Source: Uloborus plumipes (Eukaryota; Arthropoda; Arachnida; Araneae; Uloboridae). From it: a stretch of 64,000 bases of DNA. Below the pieces are notes generated by a model. That model searched no databases, was not told the DNA's origin, and worked only from the letters and a program-made list of their open reading frames with translations. A program made the position numbers and the translations under genes. Every line of letters begins with the position of its first letter. Positions within the stretch are counted from its first letter, which is position 1. Positions 1 through 10,882 of the stretch are shown here, in pieces. The stretch covers positions 1 through 64,000 of the forward strand of contig JAXGGA010001615.1 in assembly GCA_038373865.1 (NCBI GenBank). Direction: 5' to 3'.

Positions 1-1893
1 ATCGATTCTGTCGTCAGGACAAGTTCCTTTCTATCTACTGATACTGCGGTGACAAAGAAACTACTTTTGCAAACTCCCGCAGATTAGCTTCATTTTGATA
101 TTGAGGTGATCATGATAAGATGTTTTCACTGTACAGAAACTATGCTGGCACAGAAACTACTTATACAGAATTCATTTGAGAATATACTAAAAATTGACGG
201 AAAGGGTTTTGGCAACTAAACTATTCCTCAATTTAGGAGCTCAGAAACGAAAATTTAGTTTTAAAATCTGAGTAGGTTTATTTTGGCATCGATTCTGTCG
301 TCAGGACAAGTTCCTTTCTATCTACTGATACTGCGCTGACAAAGAAACTACTTTTGCAAACTCCCGCAGATTAGCTTCATTTTGATATTGAGGTGATCAT
401 GATAAGATGTTTTCACTGTACAGAAACTATGCTGGCACAGAAACTACTTATACAGAATTCATTTGAGAATATACTAAAAATTGACGGAAAGGGATTTGGC
501 AATTAAACTATTCCTCAATTTAGGAGCTCAGAAACGAAAATTTAGTTTTAAAATCTGAGTAGATTTATTTTGGCATCGATTCTGTCGTCATGACAAGTTG
601 CTTTCTATCTGCTGATACTGCGCTGACAAAGAAACTACTTTTACAGAATTCCTGAAATTAGCTTCATTTTGATATTGATTACTGTGGTCAGGAGAAGTTG
701 TTTTCACTGTACTGAAACTATGTTTGCACAGAAACTACTTTTACAGAATTCTTTTGAGAATACTGAAAATTGACAGAAAGTGTTTTGGCAATTAAACTAT
801 TCCTCAATTTGGGAGCTCAGAAACGAAAATTTAGTTTTAAAATCTGAGTAGGTTTATTTTGGCATCGATTCTGTTGTCATGACAAGTTGCTTTCTATCTG
901 CTGATACTGCGCTGACAAAGAAACTACTTTTACAGAATTCCTGAAATTAGCTTCATTTCGATATTGATTACTGTGGTGAGGAGAAGTTGTTTTCACTGTA
1001 CTGAAACTATATTTGCACAGAAACTACATTTACAGAATTCTTTTGAGAATACTGAAAATCGACAGAAAGGGCTTTGGCAATTAAATTATTCCTCAATTTG
1101 GGAGCTCAGAAACGAAATAGTTTCAAAATTTGAGTAGGTTTATTTTGGCATCGATTCTGTCGTCAGGACAAGTTCCTTTCTATCTACTGATACTGCGCTG
1201 AATAAGAAACTACTTTTGCAAACTCCCGCAGATTAGCTTCATTTTGATATTGAGGTGATCATGATAAGATGTTTTCACTGTACAGAAACTATGCTGGCAC
1301 CGAAACTACTTATACAGAATTCATTTGAGAATATACTAAAAATTGACGGAAAGGGTTTTGGCAACTAAACTCTTCCTCAATTTAGGAGCTCACAAACAAA
1401 AATTTAGTTTTAAAATCTGAGTAGGTTTATTTTGGCATCGACTCTGTCGTCAGGACAAGTTCCTTTCTGTCTACTGATACTGCGCTGACAAACTGTGCTG
1501 AAAAGAAACTACTTTTACAGAATTCCTGAAATTAGCTTCATTTTGATATTGATTACTGTGGTCAGGAGAAGTTGTTTTCACTGTACTGAAACTATGTTGG
1601 CACAGAAACTACTTTTACAGAATTCTTTTGAGAATACTGAAAATTGACAGAAAGGGTTTTGGCAATTAAACTATTCCTCAATTTGGGAGCTCGGAAACGA
1701 AAATTTAGTTTTAAAATCTGAGTAGGTTTATTTTGGCATCGATTCTGTCGTCAGGACAAGTTGCTTTCTATCTGCTGATACTGCGCTGACAAAGAAACTA
1801 CTTTTACAGAATTCCTCAGATTAGATTCATTTTGATGTTGATACTGTGATCGGGATAGGTTATTTGCACTGTACTGAGGCCATGTTGGCACAA
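1..1893. repeat. 287-bp tandem satellite, about 6.5 units
   Basis: Units begin at 1, 288, 575, 864, 1150, 1437 and 1738, mostly with ATCGATTCTGTCGTCAGGAC. Spacing is 286-289 bp, except one 301-bp unit. Two subtypes alternate: units 1, 2 and 5 carry CTCCCGCAGATTAGC, while units 3, 4 and 7 carry a shorter segment around CCTGAAATTAGC. Unit 6 opens like the first type and continues like the second, with about 14 extra bases at the join. The array runs off the left edge, so its full length is unknown. The last unit decays around 1890. No coding function is visible. Confidence 0.95.
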
Positions 1894-2090
1894 ACGTCAT
1901 CTTCTTTTCTTCAGGAGCACAGGAAAAGATTCGAAGCATTCTGTCGCCATAAGCCCTTATCAGTTCTCTGTCCAAGTCGCAAATACAGTCTGGGCAGTCG
2001 AATGTTGAGGAGACGTGGAAACTGTTGAAATTATTTACGCACAAGTTCTGCTTCACGATTTTCCGTGGACTTCTTGTCAGGCATCTATAA
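1894..2090 (-). other. Unassigned open stretch abutting the satellite
   Basis: The minus strand stays open across about 60 codons of non-repetitive, mixed-composition sequence. It includes DCPDCICDLDRELIRAYGDR, with a C-x2-C-x-C cluster. The open frame then runs on into the satellite, where its sequence is meaningless. I do not recognise the peptide. It could be a host exon or part of a mobile element cut by the satellite; chance remains quite possible. Confidence 0.2.
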
Positions 2091-2182
2091 AAATAATACT
2101 CAAAATTTTCAGCTAAAAATAATACAAACTCATAATGCTAATAATAACTATCAAGTGCATAGTACTATACCTGAAGAGTATA

Positions 2183-2767
2183 CAGTATAACTTCGATTTA
2201 ACGATACCCGATTTAACGATTTCCCCAATTTAACGATACATTTCATTGGTCCCGACTCATAACCCTTGAATTTAATGTTAAAACTTCCTCAATTTAACGA
2301 TAGCTTTCCTCGATTTAACGATGATATCGGGCAGGGCCAAATTATCTCTCGTCAAAAATACAGTAGTATATGTTTAAAATATTTTTCTAACTTTTTTACT
2401 TGCAGCAGCATGAGACCTCATGTTCCAATAGTAAAAAGATTCATCCTTCAGTAACGTCCAAACTTCTAGCATTCCAAACACATTTTTTTTGCACCTTGAG
2501 AGGAGAGTGATCAGTCGAAAAAAATGAGGTCGAAAAAAGTGAAATTTTCTCAACAAAAGAAAACAAAGATCGATGAAATAACTTTGGAAATAATATAAAT
2601 GCGCAGTTTTCTTAAAGAAGCAAAATAACGTATGTTTAAGCGTTCACTTAATTATCAATAGTTTAATCCGTTTAACTTATAAGTATGCTTTCTCGATTAA
2701 ACGATATCCTCGATTTAACGATAATTTTTTACAGTCCATAGGCAATCGTTAAATCGAGGTTATACTG
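2183..2767. mobile_element. Pogo/Tigger-like MITE with TA duplication
   Basis: The left end reads CAGTATAACTTCGATTTAAC and the right end is its inverted counterpart, CAGTATAACCTCGATTTAAC on the minus strand. Both are flanked by TA (2181-2182, 2768-2769). Several copies of the subterminal motif CGATTTAACGATA lie inside each end, a common arrangement in Tigger-type elements. The 585-bp interior has no transposase signature, so this is a non-autonomous element. The TIR and TA duplication are seen directly; the superfamily is inferred. Confidence 0.85.
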
Positions 2768-3071
2768 TATATTGCTGTTATTTGGGGTTATCCCATGGAC
2801 TAGTTCATGCAAAATCTATTTCACTTACATTTTCACAACTCATGTACAAACAATAAATACTATGGGGTTTTTTCCCGTGATTGTTAACCAGCAGAATTTT
2901 TATGCAATATTCTACCACATTTTTTTTACGAAACATTTTGGACTCCTTTTTTGTTTTTGTTTCCCGTGAAAGAATACAACGACTCATACAATGTGGTAAT
3001 CAGAATTTAAAATAGGTTATTTTACACAAATAGTACGACTGATTATGTACGATTAAATGCTTATTTTGGCC

Positions 3072-3547
3072 ATAATTGTGTATGGTAAATGGAAAGGGCT
3101 GAAAGTGCTAAAAAATCGATTTTTTTTTTTTTTTACATGGAATGTGTTGTAAACGACATTGCCAATAATCTAGAGAAACTCCAAAGTGTCAGAAAAATTC
3201 TTACTAGTTTTCTAGAGCAGTCGCAAGGAGCAGTACCGTTAAAGTGCCCGCTGGCCGTCAGTGGAAAAGGCTAAAAGAGCCACCAGCAATGATGAATGTG
3301 CCATTTTCTACCGGAATAGAACTTTAATGAATAAAACCTTCACGTGTAATGAGCGCTGGGCTAAATCAAGTTATATATGTACAATGAAATAAAATTTTGA
3401 AAAACAAAAATAAAAATACATTTTGTATTTTTAATGAATTTTATACATTTTTAAAGGATAAAGTAAAGCTTTAGGAGCTTTTTATTGAACACTGAAAATT
3501 TTATTTTGAGGCACTTTCAGCCTTTTCCATATTCATTACACAATTAC
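3072..3547. mobile_element. TIR element (MITE), 476 bp
   Basis: The left terminus has GGAAAGGGCTGAAAGTGC soon after ATAATTGTGTA. The right terminus carries the inverse (GCACTTTCAGCCTTTTCC, then TACACAATTAC). The imperfect inverted repeat is about 40 bp. An internal motif near 3260 (GTGGAAAAGGCTAAAAG) echoes the ends. No coding capacity is seen and the superfamily is unknown. Confidence 0.7.
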
Positions 3548-4002
3548 TTCCCTCTCACAAACGGGAGGAGGCCCGAGGCTCAAACACTAGTTCTTTCTTA
3601 TTCTTGATCTCCTTTCCCAATAACTTTATATTTAATAACTATCTTATTATCAAATAGTCAGATACATATTATCTGATGAAAGTAAATGTTACATGTCTTA
3701 GAAATTAAGGAGAAACGAAAAAAGAATTTTCACACGAAAAAAAAAACGATCTCCTTATCTCTTTGTAACAAATGAGTATTTTACTCTTCTTGTATTTCAC
3801 TTTTAATGACCTATCACAAGTCGACATTTGTGCCATAAAAACCTGCTTGAGTAACTTGAGCTCCCTCCATAACAACTGCTACTTCCGAGATTTTACTCAA
3901 GTAATCGTTTTATTCGGTCGACTGTCGCTTTCTTTTCGGGAGCTCATTTATTTTCTACGCGAGAATGTCAACTTTCTCTGCACTCTATAAGGAGATTCAA
4001 AT

Positions 4003-4439
4003 ACTGTAAAAAATAAATGATGATTTTACAGTATAATACAGCTAATTGAAAAGAAATAAACTGTAAAAATTGTTAGCCTTTACAATAATAAACTGAAAAA
4101 ATTTCTAGTTTTTACAGTAATAAACTAAAATTACTCATTTTACAGTTTTAAACTATAAAATTGCTAATTTTACAGTAATAAACTGTAAAATTGTTATTTT
4201 ACAGTTTATTACCGTCCATTTTACAGTTTTAAACTCGAACCTCTGCTACCTGTATTATACTGTTGTTTTTACAGTATAATACAGCTAATTTTACGGCAAT
4301 AAACTAAAATTGCTAACTTTACAGTAAGAAACTAAAATTGCTAGTTTTACAGGTTATATACATGTGCATTTTGCAGTTTTAAATTGGAACCTCGGCTGCC
4401 AGTATTACTCTGTAAAAACAACAGTTAATTTTTGCAGTG
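4003..4439. mobile_element. ACTGTAAA-family MITE, copy 1
   Basis: This is the first of eleven copies. The family consensus has CACTG...CAGTG ends, a subterminal TGTTGTTTTTACAGTATAA inverted at the other end, many internal ACTGTAAAA/TTTTACAGT units, and a CCTCTGCTGCCAGTATTA-like block. In this copy the left end is ACTGTAAAAAATAAATG and the right end TTTTTGCAGTG. There is an internal duplication: the CTGCTACCTG/CTCGGCTGCCAG block occurs twice. There is no coding capacity. Confidence 0.85.
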
Positions 4440-5209
4440 TACCAATGCAACGAAAAATCGTTTTAACGAAATAAAAATTTAGTTGCGTTTTATATGCCAT
4501 TACATTGCTTGCGAATTCCATTACAACAAAATTCTTGTTACAACGGCAAACATTTATAGTCCATCAAGCTCGCTGCAGTGGAATTTTACGTATTTTGGTT
4601 ATTAATATCAATAAGTTATTTTAAGGTTGTGAAAAAATAATTGAAAATAAAGTTGCATTTCAAGTAACACCAGTAAGGTTCCTTTAAAATGTATTACTTT
4701 AGTGGCAGTCGTCCCCTCCCCCCCCTAAAAAAAGAATTGAGTTTTAAGTTTTTCGAAGACCTTCTACTGAAGCTACCATTGATCATGTTTTTTTTTTTTT
4801 GAGAAATTTCATTTTTACATTAAGTTTTTAAGAATTTTTATTTTCGGGCCCCACAAGGGATCCGAAGTACCGAATCTGCGAAAAAGTTAAACATTATTTT
4901 GCATTCACTTAAAGTGATAGAATATAAAGAGTGTGCCTCCAAAGTGTTGTCGGATATTCTCAGAAATTGAAAAAATTAATTGGATTCCGATGCCTTTTGA
5001 ATCATCAAGATCGTCCAATATTTCTTGTTGCAACAAGGAGTTTCATATCTTGATAAAATGAAAAAAAAAGGAAAATTCTTGTAGAAAATTTTGAAAAATT
5101 TGTTAATTTTTGCACCTTTTTCCTGAAGAAATATAATTTTCAAAGTGAATTGCACTTCCACTTAGTATGTACTTGTTAGTGTGTTTCGATCAAAATTCAT
5201 GCAATAGCT
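4440..5209. other. Unassigned AT-rich spacer
   Basis: Homopolymer runs, including C- and T-tracts near 4720 and 4785, and no sustained open frame. A stretch near 4460-4550 (CGTTTTAACGAAAT and TTGTTACAACG) faintly resembles a decayed TIR end, but I could not find its partner. Confidence 0.4.
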
Positions 5210-5791
5210 CAGTAGTGCTTAACCTTTTTCCAACCGAGGGCCACACCTCGCATAAAAATGTTTTCCGCGGGCCTGAAAGTATAGAAAATTTTAAAATATT
5301 AACAAAACTTCTTAATATCATGTGGAAATATGGAAAATGAGCGAAAATTATAAACCAGCGATTGTTGTTATCAGTATTTGATGTTTCTTTTGTTAAATGC
5401 AACTGTTTTTCGGAACTCAATATCTGAATATTCGGCTCAAAATCTCACAACATTGTCGTTTCTCGTGATTTTCAATTTGTAATATTAAGCATAACAGCCT
5501 GTGACGCTCCCACGGGGGGAGCTAAGGGGCTTAAGCCCCTCCCAGGAGCATAAAGATGAGCCCCCTTTCTCTTGATTAAACCAAACTGCCTGAAATCCGT
5601 TTTGTGAATTTGATCTTTGGAAATTTCATAGAGATAGTCTCCAACCCTTTTCTTAATTTCACCAAAAATGATTGCAGTTTTTTCTTTAGGACTTCAAGTT
5701 CAAAAAGTTTCCGAAGGAGGGCCACTTAGATCGCTTAGTTCACAAGTATTAATATCGCGGACCTTATGTGGCCCTCGGGCAGTAGACTCTG
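5210..5791. mobile_element. Possible hAT-like MITE
   Basis: The left end is CAGTAGTGCTTAACCTTTTT followed by CCGAGGGCCACAC. The right end contains the inverse elements GGCCCTCGGGC and AGTAGACTCTG. The CAGNGNTNNNTAACC start and GGGCCACA block suit hAT TIRs. I did not find a convincing 8-bp target duplication, so the boundaries are provisional. The interior includes a GGGGCTTAAGCCCC palindrome at about 5525-5538. Confidence 0.45.
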
Positions 5792-6725
5792 TAGTAGATT
5801 AAAGACGGAACACTTTACAAGTTATCTTCAAAAAAATCAACAAGCTAACAAAAAACTAACACTTTACTTCAACAAGTAATTCATTCCATTTTATTTATAT
5901 ACTAATAAATTTCCATTAAAAATAAATCTTTACCGTTTTCCACATAATTCTTATCTTAATTGTGTATTCGAAAGCAACTCGTGTTTATCTAACTAACGAG
6001 CTGTGGATCTCGGTTGAGAAACTCCTTGTAAGTACATAATATCAGCATTTTAAATCATTTTTCACGCTTCGGGCATGACAGAATTAATGAGCAGAACTGC
6101 ACGAAATGATATATGAAAGACATGAGAATGAAAAACAAATGAATATGACCCATTCATTGCTTTGCATGTGTCGCCATCTGTTGACTATAAATTGATTTAT
6201 ACTAAGTTCTCTGAAGCGGAGACGTTACTTGGAAGTAAGGCGATAGGGGAGAATGTAATTGATAGCATTATTTTTATTCGTGTATCTCAGAACCCTTTTT
6301 TCACACTTGCAGAAAGGGGTTCTTTTTTTCTTTTCTGAGCAAAGGCACTGAAGTGATGTTATTACTGTACCATTTATTTACTAAGGAAATCAGACACATT
6401 TTTTTAACAAGAAAAATGTTCTTTTAAAAAGAATATAAGTCCCATCTTTAAGACAATTTTTTTTGAAGATTTCCTTTGTTTTTCCGGAGTTATTTTGTTT
6501 TCATCGATATATTTTTTGTAGTTTAAGTAAAATGAAAATGACGCTTTCACCCTTCAATATCATCTATTCACAACATGGTCGTAAAGTTGTAGTTTTATAA
6601 ATAATACTTTAATAACGAAAGGTTTTCAAAATCATATACTCTTCACCACCTTGGGTGCCAATGATTAAATCATGTGATATGCAATGATTAAATCATGTGA
6701 AAGTATTGCATTTCAATATTTTTAA
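5792..6725. other. Unassigned spacer
   Basis: AT-rich, with no gene or clear element. A short hairpin (AGAACCC...GGGGTTCT) lies near 6288-6324. Confidence 0.4.
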
Positions 6726-7050
6726 TCGCATTACGACCGTTCCGGCCGTCCTAACCGAATTTTTCGATGCTAAATTGGTTTTGGGTATCCGTTGCCATGA
6801 CTGCACGCCGAATCATCGGCTTCCGACACCGTTCTAGAATGCTTGATGTAGTCGGCTCCGACAGCCGTCCGATTGTTTGGCAGAAATTTCATTGGCTCTT
6901 GCCAGGGGCGCGCTCTTTATCCCTTATGGGTGAATACTGTCACATGAATTTCGGACGAAGCAACTGCGAATGCTCGAAATTTTTCCCCTCCGCCCGTCAC
7001 GTCCGAAAAACTACTTCGCTCGGACGAAAACGGTCGTAATGTGAATAGCC
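6726..7050 (+). mobile_element. GC-rich foldback element, left copy
   Basis: A roughly 325-bp GC-rich block begins near ATTACGACCGTTCCGGCCG and ends with ACGGTCGTAATGTGAATAG. It is closely similar to the reverse complement of 7108-7424, so the two copies form one large inverted repeat around a spacer of about 57 bp. The open frames here (6767-7039 and others) reflect GC content and repeat sequence, not a gene. Confidence 0.8.
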
Positions 7051-7107
7051 CTTCACACTCATAGACGATGCTTCAAACGAGCAGCTAGCTTGTTTACTGG
7101 AGTGAAG

Positions 7108-7424
7108 GCCTATTCACACAGCGACCGATCCGGCCGAACGAAGTGGTTTTTCGGACGTGACGGAAGGAGGCGAAACTTTTCGAGCATTCGCACTACCTCC
7201 GTCCGAAAGTCACGTGACGGTATTCCCCCACTAATTACAAAGAACGGGCACGTGGCGAGAACCAATGAAGACGCTACCGAAGAACCGGTCTGGTTTCGGG
7301 CCCGGCGACATCCAGCATTCTAGAACGGCGACGGGAGCCGATATTTCGGCGTGTCGTAATGGCAACGGATTTCGAAAACCAATTTCGCAGCAAAAAATTC
7401 GGTTCGGTCGTAATCTGAATAGCG
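7108..7424 (-). mobile_element. GC-rich foldback element, right copy
   Basis: Inverted partner of 6726-7050. Shared motifs include CGGACGTGACGGAAGGAGG, the TTCTAGAACGG block and ACCAATTTCGCAGC. It opens with GGCCTATTCACACAGCGACC and closes with GGTCGTAATCTGAATAGCG, so each copy has a TATTCA(C/G)ANNNCGACCG-type end. Flanking CCTTCAC/GTGAAGG is part of the palindrome and may be older host sequence. Confidence 0.8.
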
Positions 7425-7715
7425 CTTGATTCGTTTGCGCTGAGCAACTTTTCGGCACGAACAATAAAAAATTGTCCAACTGAATCCTAAGCGACGTTTA
7501 TAATGTTACACTAGTTTTAATCTAAAAGTTTCCGTTAGTTATTCCCCTGTTGACATTTTGTGTCTGAGTAAGATATTATGACCCAATTATTGCACTTTTT
7601 TTGTATTTCTTTATACACTTTATAAGCGGGTATTAAGGCCCACCGAATTCGGCTATAGCCTTATTGTACTACTTTGCTTTTTTTTTTTTATCAATGTTTG
7701 TCAGTTTTACATCTA

Positions 7716-7861
7716 AGGGCCATGCTCCACATCGACGTAAAGCAGAAAAATTAGGCAGAAGCGTAAAATGGATTCAATGGTATTCCTATGGAAAGTACCC
7801 GGATTTTCGGTTTCTGCCTTCAGTTTCGGTCGCGTTTTACGCTGATGTGGAGCAGGGCCCT
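7716..7861. mobile_element. Short TIR element (146 bp)
   Basis: The ends are inverted: AGGGCCATGCTCCACATCGA on the left and AGGGCCCTGCTCCACATCAG on the minus strand from the right. Both continue into CGTAAA/GCAGAA motifs. TA dinucleotides flank the element at 7714-7715 and 7862-7863, consistent with a TA duplication. Too small to code. Confidence 0.8.
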
Positions 7862-7950
7862 TATTTTCATCAACTCATTGTGTTACGGATGTTAATAAGA
7901 TTACTGCATTAACATTGTGTTACGACTGTTTACTAATTGGTTTATAGTGG

Positions 7951-8650
7951 ACATGGCGCGAAGCGGGATTTGGTCGAAGCGCCAAATACCGAAGCTTCGG
8001 CCAACTAATGGCCGAAGCTTCGGCTGCTGCAGATCTTGAAATTTTAATATAGAACATATAACAAATGCATGCAATAAAATATTATACTTCATATGCTTCA
8101 ATATTCTTAGTGTTATACAACAGTTTTAGAGTAATGATTCAGTTTAAAATTAGTTTTCCTATTTTTGTTTTGTACTGGTAGTACAAGGAAAGAAGACATT
8201 TCTGATTTTTTTAGAAGATTTTTTAAGTAGAATGAGCATTATTTGGAATACAAAAAGCATGCTCTTCAGTTAAGTTGGTGTTTATAATAAAACCAACTGA
8301 TATGATCAAATGTTATAGTACTAGAAATTAGCTGCTATTTGTATTTTAACAACATTATAGTTAGATATGGCGCGGAGCACAGTTTAGTCGAACACTGATT
8401 GCCGAAGCTTTGGCTTGTTTACATATTGATTTTAACATCGAATGCATACAATGCATACAAATGCATACAATATGATACTATTCTCTATATGTTTTACTAT
8501 TCCTAGTATCACACAACCTTTTCAGCTTATTGTCTCATTGTTAAATTAATTTCACAAGTTAAAATATTTATTTTGCGTTACATTGGTAGACCCAGAAAAG
8601 CAGACAGTTATATTTTTTTTTAATTGTAAATGAGCAATATGAAGCAGTTT
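7951..8650. repeat. Diverged 414-bp tandem duplication
   Basis: The unit starting at 7951 (ATGGCGCGAAGC...GGTCGAAGCGCC) recurs at 8365 (ATGGCGCGGAGC...AGTCGAACACTG). Matching landmarks follow in the same order: CCGAAGCTTCGGC/CCGAAGCTTTGGC, ATGCATACAA, TTCTTAGTGTTATACAAC/TCCTAGTATCACACAAC and GTAGTACAAGG/GTAGACCCAG. The GCCGAAGCTTCGGC block is itself palindromic and occurs twice in the first unit. The second copy decays past 8640. Confidence 0.65.
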
Positions 8651-9550
8651 TTGGAATAAGACTTAACTTTTCACAGATGGAACACTAAGGCTGTAAAATT
8701 CGTTTTTAAAAAATTTTACACCTATCTGCAAAAGTTTCAGTAAATTTTAAAACATATTTCTTTAAAAAATGTTCAGAAGATATTTTTTTTTTTTACAATT
8801 CGATACATTTCTTGTTCTATTTTCTTTTCTCTGTGAGCAACAAGCACTATTTACGTGCAAAATTAAAAAAAAAAACGTGAATAAAAATTTACGTTTTTAA
8901 TCATTTAAAAAAATGTTTAAATTTTTTTGAATAACGCCTAGAAATACGTTGCTGCTACTGCCATCTATCGAGCATAAACGCAAGGTTTGCTTGCGAATAG
9001 TTAGTTTACGATTTCATTCAGAGATGGCACCACCATTTTATGCCAACGTTTCATTTCTGCACTCATCCCGTTCACCTTTATTCTTCGTTAAAATTAGGGA
9101 ATCAATCTGCTGTTATTTTTGAATCAAAAATAAATAAATAGAATTATCACTTAAAATAAAGAAAAAAATAAAGAAAAAGGGGAGAAACAAAATAAACAGT
9201 TTTGACAATTTGCAATTTCTTATGAAACTCACAAAATGTTTTAAAATACAAAATTAAAAAGTGAAATAGTTCACCTCATGAAATGAAAACATAAATGATA
9301 ATTAAAGCTCAAAAAAGCAAAATTGTTGTTTTCGTGAACGTTGTTGTTCCAAAAAAACACATATTTCAATGCAGAGAAATTTTTTATCTTTCTTCTCTTA
9401 TTTATTTTCTCAGAAAATAGCGTTGCCGCTAACGCAAGAAATGTCAAAAGTCTGTATTTGTAAGTCTCTTACATTATACAGAAAGTGAAGACAAAGTCTC
9501 CTGTCAAAAATCCTACAAAATGCTAGGACATTAAAAATATTCTAAATGGT
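8651..9550. other. Unassigned AT-rich spacer
   Basis: No supported gene. Poly-A and poly-T tracts with stops in all frames. Confidence 0.4.
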
Positions 9551-9692
9551 TTGTTGTATCAAACAATAGGATTTTCTCATCCTATTACAATCCTATCGTT
9601 GTATTAAACCTATTGTTATATCAAACATATTGTTGTATCCTGTTGTTGTATCCCTCTAATTCCAATCCTATTGTATCAAACAATAGGATTGC
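9551..9692. repeat. Cluster of palindromic CCTATTGT motifs
   Basis: Repeated variants of TTGTATCAAACAATAGGATT and its inverse occur. The cluster ends in a near-perfect hairpin at 9663-9691 (CAATCCTATTGT / ACAATAGGATTG around a 5-base loop). It abuts the element at 9700. Confidence 0.6.
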
Positions 9693-9699
9693 AAAACAA

Positions 9700-9830
9700 C
9701 TTTGCTCTATAAGAGGATTTCTGCCTCCAGCTCGTTCAATTCCTATTCCATGCTGACGAGTGCCAAAAAGCACGAAACGGCAGTCCATGGATGGAACAAA
9801 CGAGCTCGTGGTGTATTGCATGTATTGCAA
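9700..9830. repeat. Dispersed repeat, GCACGAAAC...GGTGTATTGCATG family, copy 1
   Basis: Shares CTCTATAAGAGGATTTCTGC, a GCACGAAAC(T/G)GCAGTCCA-like block and a final GTGGTGTATTGCATG block with 17,420-17,710 and 56,285-56,350. It is a dispersed family, but its class is unresolved. It may be a LINE tail or a short non-autonomous element. Confidence 0.55.
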
Positions 9831-9921
9831 ATTAGCTGTTGTCAAAACAAATCCAAAGTTTTGAATTCTGTAAAAGCTCTTACCATCATACTCCACTGCA
9901 ATCTTTCTTGACAAAAACGTC

Positions 9922-9954
9922 GTGACGTCAGCGTGACGTTAGCGTAACGTTAGC
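9922..9954 (+). promoter_or_regulatory. Three 11-bp repeats with CRE-like core
   Basis: GTGACGTCAGC, GTGACGTTAGC and GTAACGTTAGC follow head to tail without gaps. The first contains the full palindromic TGACGTCA bZIP/CREB core; the others are half-sites. The surrounding 9,915-10,070 bases are less AT-rich, with further ACGTCA and TGACGTT sites near 9980 and 10,050. A regulatory role is only inferred, and no gene is seen nearby. Confidence 0.35.
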
Positions 9955-10143
9955 CTATGAAAAACGAGCTAGATAAAACGTCACAGCCTACTTGGCGAAT
10001 AAGAGGAGATCGCTAACTGCTTGTGAGCTCTTATTGGCTTCTCCCGTAGTGACGTTCAGTGTCAACTTAACTTGCTTTCTAGTATAGAAATAGTAAACTA
10101 TTCTCTAACGACTAAAACAAGAAAATTATATGAAAGATATGTG

Positions 10144-10882
10144 CAGTAAAACCTCTCCTAACAGCCACCCCCTTATAATAGCCAATTTTCCTTGATCCGG
10201 ATTTTTTGCCCCCTAGATCTAATGTTAAAATTCTTCCAGCAGCGGCTACTCAATCCCTCTAAACTGCAGCGGAGTGGGTCATCATTTCAATTTTCAAAAA
10301 AATAAAAGATTTGCTGCCTCCCAAGTAGCATCAACTCATCGGATTTTGCTCGGCCGATCATCGAACTCCTCGTGAACTGATCACGTAACGCACGATGACA
10401 TCGTTCCGATCAGTATCCGAGCACGGTTTTTGATGAGTTACTTTTCATCGGAAAGCGATATCCTTCCGATTAACTTTCCCGATGAAAATAAGCCGAGCAT
10501 CCAAAATTGATCCTAAATTCATCGGCACGGTACTACACTGCTCGTAAATTGCTCCAAATCTCATCGTATTTCGAGCAAAACTCATCGGATTTTGCTGCTC
10601 GGATTCTGTTTGGCCGATGAGACATAATGGAGCAATTCCCGATGAAAACTCATCGAATCCGATCATCGGTCGATGAGAATTTCATCGGGTTTCGATGAAT
10701 GGCCGATCATCGGTCGATGAGATTATGCTGCTAGGGCTGTTTCTAATTTTTCGTCTCGAGATCAGGTTAAGGGATATATCATTGACTTTTAATAGATTGC
10801 GAAAATTTTAGAGCAAAAATTTTATTCACGGCGGCCAAAATCTCATTGAACGAAGGCGTGGCAACATAGACAGGTTTTACTG
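10144..10882. mobile_element. Tigger-like MITE, host of a nested element
   Basis: The left end is CAGTAAAACCTCTCCTAACA and the inverted right end is CAGTAAAACCTGTCTATGTT. The sequence just inside the left end (CGGATTTTTTGCCCCCTAGA and on through GGGTCATCATTTCAATTTT) recurs at 24,451-24,610. The interior is occupied by a second TIR element, 10,319-10,736. No transposase signature is seen. Confidence 0.75.
10319..10736. mobile_element. Nested MITE rich in ATCGG/CGATGA motifs
   Basis: The left end is CCCAAGTAGCATCAACTCAT and the minus-strand right end CCCTAGCAGCATAATCTCAT. Both are followed by CGG/CGACC and a GATCATCG block. The interior repeats CATCGG, CGATGA and CTCATCG in both orientations at least a dozen times, giving a strongly self-complementary 418 bp. 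It sits wholly inside the Tigger-like element and is therefore younger. The superfamily is not recognised. Confidence 0.75.

Noticed and set aside
1..1893. CRISPR-like or promoter array
   Set aside because: Units of ~287 bp are contiguous with no unique spacers; this is a eukaryotic satellite.
6767..7323. Open frames in a GC-rich block that look gene-like
   Set aside because: The block is an inverted repeat pair; the frames are by-products of its composition.
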